Numbered from the stretch's first letter, positions 34,396 through 47,072 are shown. The stretch: DNA of 64,000 bases from Nelumbo lutea (GCA_022828595.1 JAKGHH010000003.1:19344934-19408933), one strand, 5' to 3'. The notes: generated by a model not told the origin, from the letters alone. Translations and numbers: made by a program.

Positions 34396-34716
34396 GAAAA
34401 TGAGGACATTTATTCTTTTAATGAAATACTTTTGACTAATATCATTGAGGGTTTATCTGAGGGATGGCCCTGAATCACACCCCTTTAATCATTAGGAGAA
34501 GCTTCATCCTATAATGAAAATGGATTAACGGGAAATGCAGTAAGATATATCTAGTATATATAAAACGATTTAATTTGAAACTTGAACAAGAATCTGATAC
34601 CAACTTTTACCTGCTACACATGGAACATCTTAGCCAAGTATGAAAATCTCAAAGGAATTTCACTGTTTAGCTGCTAATTATAATTATAAAACCTTGAAAG
34701 GATTCAAAAGGATGGG

Positions 34717-34984
34717 TTTCATTTGAATGAGTATGTTTGTATCTTTAGGGGATCTCTGTCCCAAGTCTCAAAAATAGAAACCACAGTAAAATCTCAGCCA
34801 ATTAGGGCTCCCCCACCATCTACCAAAGAAAAAAGCTCTTCTCACATTGTTTCATTTGAATGAGTATGTTTGTATCTTTAGGGGGTCTCCGTCCCAAGTC
34901 TCAAAGATAGAAACCACAGTAAAATTTCAACCAATTAGGGCTCCCCTATTATCTACCAAAGATAAAAGCTCTTCTCACGTTGTT
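34717..34984. repeat. 133-bp direct tandem duplication
   Basis: The segment starting 'tttcatttgaatgagtatg' at 34717 is repeated at 34850, with about 8-10% differences by eye. It includes 'aaccacagtaaaat' and 'ccaattagggctccc' in both copies. No coding frame is conserved. Confidence 0.93.
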
Positions 34985-35450
34985 TAGTATAGGCAAGCTA
35001 TAGACATACCGTGTGTCCACCAAAATCATACTACATGCATGGGCTCTATATCTAGTTCTGAACAAAATCAATGGCCTTTGTGGATTCCTATTTACACCAT
35101 ATTAGGCAACATGGAAAAAACATTAAAAGCATTTTCTAATACTCATGACTCGAGGGGAGGAGGGAAAAATTTGAAAACACAAGGAATCTTCAATTAGATT
35201 AAAGTTGGTTTTAGGGATTGATTCGATAGGACACAGTGAGGATCTATTGACAGCATTATAGCTCTCCTAGAAACCCAGATAAATATTCTGATGCAATTAG
35301 TGCTCGTTCATGGCCCTCAATATTTCTTGAGTTTTAATTAAGGTTGGGCTATTTTTTGTCTAAGTTAAGTTGAGTTGTTAACTTGTGACCTTCAAACCCA
35401 TCACCAACGTTGTTGTGGAAACTACTAATTGATTTAATTTATGTTGATGG

Positions 35451-37139
35451 AGATAGAGTAACACAGGAATGGAAAAGTGTGTTTTGTATTAGAGATAGGA
35501 GTTAATATATATATACACACATTTGTGGTGTCGATTTAATAAAGAATACAAAGAGATAAAGAAAAAAAGTATACAACAAAAAGATAATGGTTATCCTTTG
35601 CTATTGAACAGAATGATAGTGATTATCTTCATCTATTACTGAGTTGTATAGCTGGTGTGGCTTCCTTAACACCCCACACCCCCCTCCCCGCGCAAGCTGA
35701 CAAGTCATTTGAACATGATAAGCTTGAGCTTTAGGTCATGAAAGCGTCCGGAGGGAAGCGGTTTGGTCAAAATATTTGCAGCTTGATCCATGTTAGGGAG
35801 GAAGTGAACCATTAGCCACCTTCTCATGAATAAAGTGAATGTCCAACTAACTCTATGTGCTTAGTGCGAGAGTGAAGCACTAGATTGGAAGCAAGATATT
35901 TGGCACTCAGATTATCATACCATAAAACAGAAGGAGAGGAAGGTTTCTAACCCAATTCAGTAAGTAACATGTGCAACCACAAGAATTCAGCAATGGTGGA
36001 GGCGAGGCTACAATACTCAGATTCCGTTCTAGACTGGAATATGGTATTCTATTTGCGAGAACTCCATGTAATCAAATTGCTACCAAGATAGATGCAAAAT
36101 CCTCCTTGAGAATGCATGTCCACTAGGAAACTAGCCCAATCGACATCTGAGAAAGCCTCAAGTGTGAGGGACTGAGAGGGACATAGAAGAAGTCCATGAT
36201 CTAAGGTGTTTTTGAGGGATTGCAAAATCCATTTGACAGCTGACCAATGAACATCAGTAGGAGATTGCGTAAACTGACATACTTTATTAACCAAGAAGCA
36301 TATTTTAGGATGTATAAGAGTGAGATATTGAAGAGCAATTACCACACTCCAATACATCGATGGATCATCAAGAGGAGATCTAAATGTAGAATCTAGCCGT
36401 GTAGAGGCATCCATGGGAGTACTAATGGGTTTGGCCTCATGCATTTTGGTGCGAGTGAGAAGATCAATAATATATTTCTTTTGAGACAAATGAATACCAT
36501 TGGCATCACACTGCATTTCAAGACCCAAGAAATAATGGGCTGGCCCAAGATCTCGAATAGCAAAAGCTAAAGAGAGTTGTTGGACTAGAGATTTAATAAC
36601 AGTGGAGAAAGAGCCTGTGATGATAATATCATCCACATAAATGAGAATGAAGATAACTTCAACGTTGCGACATCGTATGAAGAGAGAACAATCTGCATGA
36701 GATTCAATGAAGCCAAGAGAGAGAAGAAAATCCTTAAGCTGAGTAAACCAAACTCTAGGAACCTGTTTAAGGTCGTAAACAGACTAGTTTAACTTGCATA
36801 CATAATGGGGATGATGAAGATCCTCAAATCCAATAGGTTGACTCATGTACACCTCCTGAGGAGGTAAAGGTGATCTGAAGATTTCTAGAAGCCATGGACG
36901 TTTGTCACAATGTTGGCTTTCATACCAAGATAGAGTAACACATGAATGGAAAAGTGTGTTTTATATTAGAGATACGAGTTTATATATAGTTGTGGTGTCG
37001 ATCTGATAAAGATTACAAAGAGATAAACAAAAAACAGTTTACAAGAGAAAGATAATAATTTTCCTTAGCTATTGAACATAGTGATAGGGCTTATCTTCAT
37101 CTAATATCGAGCTATATAGATGACATGGCTTCCCTAACA
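35451..37139 (-). mobile_element. Internally deleted Ty1/Copia retrotransposon with both LTRs
   Basis: LTRs 35451-35671 and 36928-37139 are clearly alike and flanked by GATGG (35446-35450 and 37140-37144), a perfect 5-bp target duplication. On the minus strand a tRNA-Met-like primer site (TTGGTATGAAAGCC) follows the 5' LTR and a purine tract (GGGGAGGGGGGTGTGG) precedes the 3' LTR. The interior of about 1.25 kb keeps only part of reverse transcriptase and the start of RNase H. It includes LIYVDDIIITG (the YVDD catalytic motif) and a run from about 36636 to 36049; a stop in LN*SVYDL precedes it. Gag, protease and integrase are gone. Confidence 0.9.
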
Positions 37140-37151
37140 GATGGAGATGTG

Positions 37152-37650
37152 TAGGGGTGAGCAAGAAAAACCGAACCAATGAGATTGAATTGAAAATCTG
37201 GTTAACCGAATTGATAGGTTTGGTTTTGGTTCAAGATTTTAAAAAAATCAAAGGTATCAATTTGGTTTTGATTAACCACTATAGAAAACCGACAGTTAAC
37301 CGAATTGATCGATATGCATATATTTCTACATATTATATGTATATTTATGTATACTATATATTTTTTATATATAGTTTATATTTTCTAGATATTATAAATT
37401 AACAAATATGCATTATATATATTTATAATATATAATGTATTATTTATTATTTAAAATATAATATGTTATATATATTTTTAGTTTTTTATTATATATTTTA
37501 TAATATATACTATAAATATACAAAAACTAACAAACAAAACCGACCAACCAGTTAATCGATCAACTTTGGTTCAATTCCAATTACCAGTTTTCTAAAAACT
37601 AATAGTATTAGTTCAATTTCAAAAATATGCTCACAATTTGGTTAACCGAA
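37152..37650 (+). mobile_element. hAT-like element, TAGGGGTG style
   Basis: Starts TAGGGGTGAGCAAG directly after the Copia element. The same arm words (ccgaacc, ggttaaccgaa) and AT-rich centre as at 25877 and 26730 follow. The right end is decayed (an inverted TGCTCAC near 37627 and 'ggttaaccgaag' after it), and no target duplication is readable. Confidence 0.6.
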
Positions 37651-37959
37651 GATGTACTATAGTGGCAACCTCTTCACTATTACCCCATGCATGTTATCCT
37701 CAACTTCTGTGATAATATGAGACATGGAGTGGTGCATTGCCAAGTCTCTCATGGCCTATCTAGTTTGTCAATAAGATATGAAACACCCTTTAATGGACAT
37801 ATCAAAGATTTTGAGGTTGAGGTCATGACTCATGTTTGTGGACGATGGACTGAAGTAACCAATTTTACTACGATCAATAGTCATCTTTCATAATCAACAG
37901 AGTTGGATAAAAACAACAGATCACAGTGATGGTCATTAAATGTTGGCTCTCATAACCAA

Positions 37960-40474
37960 CATATGGGTTTTGGGGCAAAGTTGGATTACCTGGGTCATGA
38001 GATGTGTGGCCTCGGTATCCTACCAAATTCTAATTAATGGCTCTTCCTTGAAGAAAATTTGGCCACAAAGAGGGCTAAGATAAGGGAATCCTCTCTTCCC
38101 TTATTTATTCCTATTATGCTCTAATGTGTTTTGCTCTTTATTAAATGGCTTAGTTAGAGCTAAAAGGCTTTCTGGTGTCAAGATTTGCAGGTAAGCTCCA
38201 ATCATCTCTCATTTGTTTTTTACAGATGATAGCTACGTCTTTGCTAAGGCTGATTTGGAAGAAGGAAGATCATTATTTGAGGTTATTTCCTCCTATGAGA
38301 AAGCCTCTGGCCAACAGGTGAACTACTCAAAATCCAAAGTCTTCTTTAGTCCCAACATGCATCATAGACCTAAAAGGTTGGTGGAAAATAGGCTTCATGT
38401 TAGAAAGGTAGATAATCCATCTATCTATTTAGGAACCAATCCTTTAATAGATAAAAGGAAGTGTCAATTTTTTGAACATCTAATGTAAAAGTTGCAAACA
38501 AGGCCAAGGGCTGGAGGAATGCTCTTCCCTCTCAAACTAGGAAAGAAGTGTTCCTCAAATCAGTAATCACAGCCATCCCTACCTATTGTATGTCTTGTTT
38601 CTTGTTGTTAAAGAAAACTTGTGATAACATTAGTAAGGTCCAAAAAAGCTTTTGGTGGGGGATTCAAAGGATAAATAAAGGTGAGATGGGTGTCTTGGGA
38701 TAAAATTCGTGAGTGTTTTGGGAACTGGGCTTTAGAGATCCACATATTTTTAATATTGCCCTTCTCTCAAAATTAGCTTAGAGGCTTTGTTTTGACTCTT
38801 CTAGCCTTTGGGCTCGAGCCATGAAAGATAAATATTTCCCAAATGATCACTTCTTAACCCTAGGGGTGGAAGAGTGTGTTGGAAGGGAAGGGTGTGATTG
38901 AGAAAGGGGCAGTTTGGAAAATTAATAGAGGAACTAACATGAGAATTTGGGACGACCCTTGGATCTCAGATGTTAATGGTTTTAAGTTTGTAAGTCCAAG
39001 ACAAAGGCCAAGCAACATGGACTTGGTTTCAAACCTCATAAACCAGGAAAATAGGGAATAGAACCCTAAAAAATTAAATTCTTTATTCACCTCTACCCTT
39101 GCTGAAAAAATTATGTAGATTGACCTCATTGAAAATCTATGGGAAAACAGATTGGTGTGGAATCCAAACAAGAAGGGTTTATTCTCAGTCAAGTCAGCAA
39201 ATTCATTAGCTTTTGAAAATCAAGATAATAGGAATTTTGCAATTCAGACTTCATGGATCACTCATGAATGATGGAATGCAATTTGGAAGATTCAAGTAGA
39301 GCCAAAAAATTTAAATTTCTTATGGAAATGTTGCTTGAACAACATTGCTGTTAAGGAGAACCTGTTTAACAGAAAAATAGATTCATCCTCCACTTGTTAA
39401 AGATGTAACCATCATGCTGAATCCATTTTGCATGCTTTAGTATACTGTGATAAAGCTAGGTGCATCTGGTCAGGGGCAAGTGTCGGGATTAACCTATAAC
39501 AGCTCAGCCATATGAATAGGTTTGATAGTTGGTTCATGCTTTTGTTAAATGAGATCGGATTAAAAAAATTCTAATATCCTAGCTAACTGTGCTATCTACT
39601 TATGGGAAATTTGGAAGGATAGGAATGATTTCTATTATGAAAAAGTTGATTCTAATCCTTTGAATGTCATCTCTTCTATTCATAGATTTATAGTGAAGAG
39701 ATCTCAAAACTTGCCTTTGAGATTGGAAAGCTCTTCAAGAGCTGAGTTGTGTTCAAAGATCACTTCATCTTTTTGGGTTCCGCCAAAAGCAAGTTCTGTC
39801 AAAGCAAATGTGGATGGTGGATTTCAAAATCCAAGGAAAGCTTCAATGGGTTTTGTTTGTAGAGATTCTGCATGTGTATGTATGTCCTTTTGCAAAGACT
39901 GGTCAGGTCCAGGCTTCTTCTTCTTTGATTGCAGAAGCCAAAGCCTTATTTGAAGTGGTGAAAAACTACAATTGATTTAAATTTGGGAGTAGTAGTTTTT
40001 GAATCAGACTATAAATCTCTGATAGACAATCTTTTTGATTATGATATGAACTATCACTGTGATCTGTTGTTTTTATGCATGGATGCAAGGAAGCTGATTC
40101 AAGGAAGATCTTTTGATTTTTGTTGGGTAACTCACTCTGCTATTGGGGTGGCACATAAGCTAGCTATCCATGGTTTGTATTCTCAGAGCTGTTTCGCTAA
40201 AGCTATGCCTAGATGGTTGGCGGACTCTATGGTGTTTGATCAAGTTAGTAAAGAACCTTAGTTTCAACGGTAGTTGTTGTGTGTGTCTCTTCTCTTTTCT
40301 ATTTTTTTTCTTTGGATATGTTTCTCTTCCTTGTTTGTTGCAAGTGTGTTGTCGTTTCTTTTCCTATGTTGCAAGTTTAGGCTTGTGAGTGTCTTGCTTT
40401 TGCCTTTTGTTGTATATGATTATAATGTTCTCTTGTTTTTGAATGAATCACTCTTTTCACAAAAAAAAAAAGAG
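37960..40474 (+). mobile_element. Decayed L1-type LINE, 5'-truncated, RT to RNase H
   Basis: Plus-strand frames, often shifted, give the later reverse transcriptase (WITWVMRCVASVSYQILING; then FFTDDSYVFAKAD, the FADD-like catalytic motif, at 38217; GQQVNYSKSKVFF). A zf-RVT-like region follows (WWGIQR, LALLSKLA-like, IWDDPWISD). Then comes RNase H (VKANVDGGFQNPRKASMGFV at about 39800; VVFESDYKSLIDN at about 39990; AHKLAIHGL at about 40150). A poly-A run at 40460-40470 marks the 3' end. Many stops show it is dead. Target duplication not found. Confidence 0.85.
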
Positions 40475-41170
40475 AGTAATGGGCAGTTTCTCAGTAGTCG
40501 GTAGTATTATTAGTTAAGAGTGCAATGGAAGTACTATGTAAACATGTTAGGCCACGTACCCCCTTCATAAGCAAGTAAGCATAAACCATGAAAAAAGTAT
40601 AGACCAAACCCTTTCACAAAGCTAGCCCTTCTCTTTTATCATTCATTGGCTTGAAATATCAAACTAAAAAAAAGTCATTACCAGATATCTAGGGTCTTGG
40701 AAGTGGTTGATTGGGTACAATTCTAACACACATACATACATAAATACATATATATATTTCACAAAGTAGTGTAACCACCCTTTAGGTGCAACTTGGACAG
40801 GCTCCACTTATGCCTGGACTGATCCAGCCCACAATTTTACATGGGTTGAACTTGGATTTCCAATCCTGGATTGAGCTTATGCCTAGTCCTTAGGTAGCCT
40901 AAATCTGGCTTCTAAAAAGCTATGGCAAAAAAAAAATCCTATGAAGCTATGGGCTCCTAGCATTCAATCAACATAGCTCAATCAATATTGAAGCCCTCCC
41001 AAATGGGAAAATGGACCCTCAATTAAATGGTTTGTCACTTTCCTTTCAAGAGAAGGAGAGATAAGTAAGGTGTGTGTTACAGAACTAGAATTCTTAAAAA
41101 CCCGATATTCTTGTGTAAGGCCTACCATTCCCTTTTGGAGCTTTCTAGAGTTTTAATTCATTTGTAATAT
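40475..41170. other. Intergenic DNA, nothing recognised
   Basis: No domain, repeat boundary or RNA gene seen. Confidence 0.45.
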
Positions 41171-41220
41171 CTCTCTCTCACTCACTCTCACTCACTCTCT
41201 CTCTCTCTCTCTCTCTCTCC
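41171..41220. repeat. (CT)n microsatellite
   Basis: CT-rich run with CACT interruptions near the left end. An AAG trinucleotide run lies further on at 41287-41310. Confidence 0.92.
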
Positions 41221-41229
41221 CTTTATAAA

Positions 41230-42440
41230 CTCCCCGATGGGCCAAACAAATGCAACTCAGAAGAAAAATATGCATCCATCATCACAAGAAGAAGAAGAAG
41301 AAGAAGAAGGAAGATATGGTGAGCAGATTCCGTTGTACTCTCTCAATGATCTCCTCTAGCTCCCTCGCACTCAGGACTCACTCTGTCGGCGACCTGATTG
41401 GGTCGACAAGCTCTTCAAAGATTTCCTCAGCTTCGTCGGAACCTATAGCATCTTTTGAGCCACTCTCATGGCTCTCAAGGAACAGCACTTGGCGGTGTAG
41501 GTGGCTGTTAGAAGGAGAGATCTCACTTTTATTATGAAAGCTTAACAACGTCTGCAGTCCGTCGATGACCACTGTGGCATGCAAGATAATTACAGCAGAT
41601 ATGACCACTACGGTGAATCAGATCACCATCGAATTAATACTAGATACGATGTAATTACAACCAGAGACAAGGCCTAAGCATACCTATATGCACTCTTGCG
41701 GATGAATGAGCTGTAGCTTTTGGAGCATCATTGGTGTTAATGGGAAGAGAAAAGATTCCGAGAGTGAGGAGCATGAGGAGAACGAAAGTCAGCATGATAA
41801 GCATGACGAAGAAAAGCATGAAAGAAGGCTATCTCTTGCTAGATGGGTGATGGTGCCTTGGTTTTGCCATTGTCGCAGGTTGATGGAACAGGCAAAACCT
41901 CAGCTATACAATGTTAAAACCCTATTTTTGCTTTTCTTCTTAAAGAAGGGAGAGAACGAGAGACGGACCACTCTCGTGGCTCTCAAGGAGTAGCACTCAT
42001 CGTCCTCTTTTTGTTGCTTCTCTTTTCTTGGTCTCAAACTAGGAGTCTGGGATACTGCCAACAGTCAGCGACTCACTCGCTTCCAGTTGCTGCCACCGAT
42101 GGTACCATTGTGAGGGTGACCGGGGAACTGGTCGTAGTTGTTTCCATCGTCGCAGTTGGATGGAGGGTGGTACTGGTAGTACATCCGAGCCATCCCTCAA
42201 CTAAGTACAAAGAGTTTGGGCTCTGTTGTTTCATTTTCTTGAGAAAGAAGATGAAAAGTGTCTAAGGGTAATTTTGACATCTTCAAAAATCTTAAATCGC
42301 GCATGAGGTCACATGATATACATAATTGACGGTCCATTAATGGTAGGTACTAGATTGTCGCAAAATGAAAGTTCGGGTACAAAATTGGCACTCGACCTAA
42401 AGTATAGGACCTATTGGGAATTTTCCCTAATTTGATTTTC
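41230..42440. other. GC-richer unrecognised region, possibly old captured or coding sequence
   Basis: Between 41230 and 42200 base composition is clearly less AT-rich than the surroundings, with TA-poor, codon-like sequence in several short frames (for example SSSSLALRTHSVGDLIG on the plus strand at about 41350). The phrase 'ctctcgtggctctcaagga' recurs at about 41463 and 41970. I recognise no protein. The end at about 42250-42440 ('gggtaattttgacatc' to 'attgggaattttcccta') resembles the style of MULE arms, but no matching inverted copy was found. It may be a decayed gene or a MULE interior. Confidence 0.3.
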
Positions 42441-42617
42441 TTTAGTTTAGTTACATAAGGAAACTCAAATTTATGTGTCGTTGCAGTTTTGTAAAACAGA
42501 TTTTTTTTTCTTGAAACCATACAACGAGGGAAACAAACAAAAGTCCAAAATTGAAAAAACGAAATTAATGGAATCAATCACGTAAATTGTAATGTCCCAT
42601 TCATTGTTTTATCTTAA

Positions 42618-42850
42618 GGCTCAATTTGGAAAGAATACAAATACAAATATGTACAATGTAAATCGTAATGTCCCATTCATACAAAATATAAGGTTTTACA
42701 CTATATATTTGTATTTGTATTCCCTCCAAACTGAGCCTTTAGATTGTAAGGAATACAAATACAAATATATAGAGTACAAAACCTTGTATTTTATATTATT
42801 TTGTGTACATTTATTACATATTTGTATTTGTAGTCTTTCTAAACTGAGCC
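42618..42850. mobile_element. Compound Tourist-like MITE (two related units)
   Basis: Starts GGCTCAATTTGGAAAG (42618) and ends TTTCTAAACTGAGCC (42850), with TAA on both outer sides (42615-42617 and 42851-42853). A second inward end, CCTCCAAACTGAGCC, stops at 42737. So two MITE units of one family lie head to tail, or one formed inside another, sharing a single outer target duplication. Confidence 0.8.
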
Positions 42851-42997
42851 TAATAAACAATTTGGGTTGTAGTATGATTGTTTTTTACATCTCTTCTTTA
42901 TTGAAACATTAAGGCATGGAGAATGTACATATAATGCTATTTGATACATAAGTTTCATATGAATGTTGTGGGTCTACCGAGGGAAGGCGGTTTGGCC

Positions 42998-43232
42998 TAA
43001 GGTTCAAAGTATCGATACGTTTCGACCGATATGTATCATGCTGATGGCTTACCTATACGCCCTCCAGGGGTTGTATCGGGTCAGCCATTGGTTCAGAGGG
43101 TAAACGAGCCTTAAACCGACCCCTCTGAACTGATTTCAAAAATAAATAAATAAAACTTAAAAAAAAAAAAAACTGTACTGATACAGGCCAATACACCCAA
43201 CGTATTGGCCCATATCGATATTTAGAACATTG
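42998..43232. mobile_element. hAT-like MITE with AAGGTTCAAAGTATCGATAC ends
   Basis: Left arm TAAGGTTCAAAGTATCGA and right arm ending TCGATATTTAGAACATTG. Flanking 8-mers GTTTGGCC (42990-42997) and GTTTGGTC (43233-43240) match at 7 of 8. Same family as 26449-26698. 235 bp, non-coding. Confidence 0.8.
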
Positions 43233-43876
43233 GTTTGGTCCCATCTTGCACTGTTTTGGGCTTGCGGGTGCATTTTATCTATGCTAAACCCAACCCATTG
43301 GCATTCAATCCATAACAGGTTGGGGCAGGTTCGATACTTCCTCTTTACTTATTTTAGTTGGATCAGTATTGGGTTCGGGTTGGAGGTTTGCTTTGCATTG
43401 AACTAGACCTATATACCGAAACTGATCCATTGACTTCCTAAAAGCAAGAAGCAGATGGGGCATTTGATTACAGCTGAATTTGCTGAACTCAAAAGCTTAC
43501 CATTTTGTCTTTTCGTGAATGGATTTATAGGGAGGTTGTTTTGCTCCTCTATGTCTGAAACTGAATACTTTTATATCAAAAAAAAAAAAAAAAAACCATA
43601 TCGGCGATTCAAAACCCCTATTCTCATGAAACCAAATGGGTTGCGCCACAATGTTGCATATAAAACAACATATTTAATGATATTATTTATTATTTTTCAT
43701 TTTTCCTCTCAAAAGTTTTAACTCTGTTATTTCTTGGACCAAAACCAAACAGTTTTATTATGGTTTTGTCTGGTTTCTAATACAGTTTGGGCATTCTATT
43801 GGGTGGAACTTAGAAAATCATTATATACCAAATCATTGATTTTTTTTTTCTAATTCAGAAAACTGAACCATATAAT

Positions 43877-44306
43877 TAGGGGTGTTCAAAAATCCGATTT
43901 CGAATCGATATTTTATATAATCGAATTGAATTTGGATAATTCAAATATCTAATCGGTCGAATTCATATATGACCTGATTTGATTCAATAAATATCCAAAT
44001 TCAACCGATTATTTAATTCTTATATATAATATATTACAAATAAGTTATATAAATAATTTATTTATTTATATACTTTATATCAATAAAATATTTATTTTAT
44101 ATATTTATTAATTATCTAAAATAATTAATTAATCAAATTCGAATTGAATCGGATATTCAAATATTTAATCGGGTTCAAATTCGAATATTAATTTTCAATA
44201 TCCATCGAATATCGAATAAAATTCGGATATTGGATTTTCTAATCCAATTCGAATTCAGATATTATCTGATCCGATTCAAATTCGATCAATTTATACCCTA
44301 TCCCTA
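43877..44306. mobile_element. Non-autonomous hAT element, TAGGGGTG style
   Basis: Starts TAGGGGTGTTCAAAAATC and ends ACCCTATCCCTA. Flanking 8-mers CATATAAT (43869-43876) and CGTATAAT (44307-44314) match at 7 of 8. The interior is rich in 'aattcgaat' and 'ccgatt' words. 430 bp, non-coding. Confidence 0.82.
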
Positions 44307-45025
44307 CGTATAATAAATACCTATTTATTGTGGTGGATTCCTATGCCAAAAAGATGATACTAGAAGAACTTTGACTGGTCAAAACCCCAGGTGCATTTTG
44401 ATGAATGCTGGTATTATGCGATATTTCTGAAAAGTAAAATTTGTAAGAAGAAAACATTACTTCCTCTTACAAAGTAGTCACATCTTTCCAAATTATGGGT
44501 TCCTACATTTTGGGAATGAGCATTGGGCCAACCCTTTCAGGGTACAGGGCCAGATCCAAACAAATCCATTGGGCTTGGGCCATGGATGGGTAATAACACA
44601 GCCCATGGCGCAGAGTTTGAGCATTTTCCAAGCTAATACTTTGGCCTCGGACCAGGCAGGTTCAATCCAAACCTGTGAAAAATATGTTTGAAAATCTGTA
44701 GATTTTCTTCTTTGAACCCAACGTTTAAGACCAAGAGCCTTCAAGATAAATATTTTATATATTTGTCTATATATGTAAAGTTACTCTATATATATTATTT
44801 CATTATAATTAGTCTGGACCTGGCCCTGGCACCTGAGGCAAGACCAGCCCAAGCTCAAATTTCGAGCTAGACCTGTTCACAGGCCATTCTTCGGGCTTGG
44901 CCCATGAATATTTTTCACTGATCTGGGTTCAGGCGTTAGGTCAAGTTCATTTAAATTTTGGCAAAAGAGCAACCCAAGTCTGGCTCATGAAAAGGTCAAC
45001 TTTGAGTTTATATATAAGTTGTTAA

Positions 45026-45569
45026 GGCCATGTTTGGTTCATTGCTTTGGTTTTTTTTTAGAGTGTTTGGTTACAAAATTTTTGTCATGGGCCTCATTCT
45101 TTTTAGAATGAAAAATCAGCCCATAAAACAAAAATTGAGGTAGCCTGTGGAATGAAAAATAATTATGCCCCATCTTTCTCATTTTCATTTTTTAAAGAAA
45201 CTCTATGCCAGTGGTCGCAACCTAAGCCTACAAAACCATTGTCATAAATGTTTATTGCTGGATTACCGTGGACACTTATGTCGACGGACATTGATCGCAG
45301 GCCATCCACCAGTAAACATCTACATTGATGATTTTGGAGACCTAGGCCGATGGTTTATGGCTAACGTAGTTTTTTTTTTCTTCTTCTTCTTCTTTTTCTA
45401 GAATGAAAATGAGCAACATAGGGCACTTGTTAGTTTGAAAATAATTCATTTTTCAGGAAAAATGTGTTTGCTTCAAAGCAGTATTTTCTCATTCTACCCA
45501 TTCTTGTCCATTTTAGAATTTCATCTAAGGTAAGAATGAGAAAGAGTGAGAGTTGGACCATACATGGCC
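45026..45569. mobile_element. Tourist-like MITE
   Basis: Ends GGCCATGTTTGGTTCATT and, reverse-complemented, GGCCATGTATGGTCCAAC. It is flanked by TAA on both sides (45023-45025 and 45570-45572). 544 bp with no transposase frame. The PIF/Harbinger call rests on the GGCC start and the 3-bp target. Confidence 0.82.
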
Positions 45570-45781
45570 TAAGTTGTCAAATGCTCCACCCATTGTCATC
45601 TCTAATATTTCTATTATTGTTTTGGAGAAAACAAAAATCTCCTCCCATGAGCCTAGGAGTTTTCTGTGTTTTGACTTGTTGTAGATAGTTCATTTGCTTA
45701 ATTTTAAATATATACAATTTGAGTGTGTATTATTATCTTTAAATGGTTTTTCTATAAGCATACATATATTTGCATGATTTA

Positions 45782-46281
45782 TAGGGATGGCAATGGGGCT
45801 GATTTGAGGAGGGTTCATTCTAGATCCTACCCGCATCCCTAGACCTCAAATCTTGTTTCCTCCCCAAAACTTGCAGCAGTTTTGATTTTTCATAATCCAA
45901 CCCCTCCCCACATTTGAGGGTGCGATAGGTTGGGGTTTTCATAATCCTATTATATATAAGCAATAAGCAAGCAAAATAACGTGAACAAACACTAAAAAAA
46001 AATCAATTATTTGATTAAAGCCTGTAAAATTCACATATCACATAAAATTTAAAATATTATTAAATTCAATGCCCAATACACAATTTCATATACCTTCAAA
46101 TAATATGTGGGTTGGAAAGGGTTGGGTTTAACTTAATACAGTATCCTATTTGTATCCATGTAGGTTGTAAATCTCAAAACCATCCCACCCCAAAATCCAC
46201 TTCTCAAACAAAAAAGCCACCATAATAGGATGGATAAGAGTGAGTATCAGTCAGGTAGGGTAGAGAAATTGCCATCCTTGA
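45782..46281. mobile_element. hAT-like element, TAGGGATGGCAA ends
   Basis: Left end TAGGGATGGCAATGGGG and right end AAATTGCCATCCTT form an inverted repeat. Flanks 'atgattta' and 'tgattata' are similar but not identical. The interior 45930-46200 is the partner of the repeat at 3483-3900. Confidence 0.6.
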
Positions 46282-46367
46282 TTATATAGGGATGGTATAG
46301 AGAAAATTAAGGAGGGAAAATTATCTTTATGTGATAAAAAAAGGAAGTCTTTGATACCAGAAATACA

Positions 46368-46898
46368 TAGGGCTGTCAACAGTCCGAGCTTGGTTCAGGA
46401 CAAGGTAGAACCATTCTGAACCGATTGTTAAATCAATAAATCCAAAACTGAACCAGACCCTAACGGTTCTATAAAATGAGAATCAGTACCGATCCCACTA
46501 GTTATCGGGACAATCGGGTCTGACCCAATGAGAATCGATTAAACCGTTAAAATCTTTTGTTTTATAAACAAAAAAACACTTTATTCAATGACTTGTAAAC
46601 AAAGAACATTTAAAAACTGTTAAAATCTGTAGTTTTTTGTAAAAGCTTTAAAAACTATTATAATTATAGACATTACTATAGTACAAACTTCAAGAATGCC
46701 ATGAAAGCTATGAAGATAATAGCAGGTACTTGATTATTGAATATTTAATCGGTTCGGGACTGTCAAAATTGGTCCTAAACTGATAATAATTGGGACACAA
46801 TAAATAACCAGAACCGACTCAATGGGATAGAATTCTGAGCTAGAACCAACATAATTGGTTTGGTTCTATCGGGTGGACCCGACCCATTGACAGCCATA
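46368..46898. mobile_element. hAT-like element, TAGGGCTGTCAA ends
   Basis: Ends TAGGGCTGTCAA and, reverse-complemented, TATGGCTGTCAA, 11 of 12 matching. The flanking 8-mers do not match, so the target duplication is lost or the ends are slightly misplaced. Interior rich in 'gaaccg' words. Non-coding. Confidence 0.6.
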
Positions 46899-47072
46899 AA
46901 AGTTTTTCTGACATTATATTCTTTCGACATCATAGTTGAACCCTGAAAAACTATAACTTTTTCCTCCACGTTTCTCTTATTTTCTATCAAACAAAACACG
47001 TTAGAAAAAATTATACGAAATGGAAATAATAAAGTGGAGGTTTGAAGAAAGTAACACATGCTTAATGTCACA

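Noticed and set aside
46360..46906. Target duplication for the TAGGGCTGTCAA element
   Set aside because: Flanking 8-mers (gaaataca and aaagtttt) do not match, so I did not claim one.
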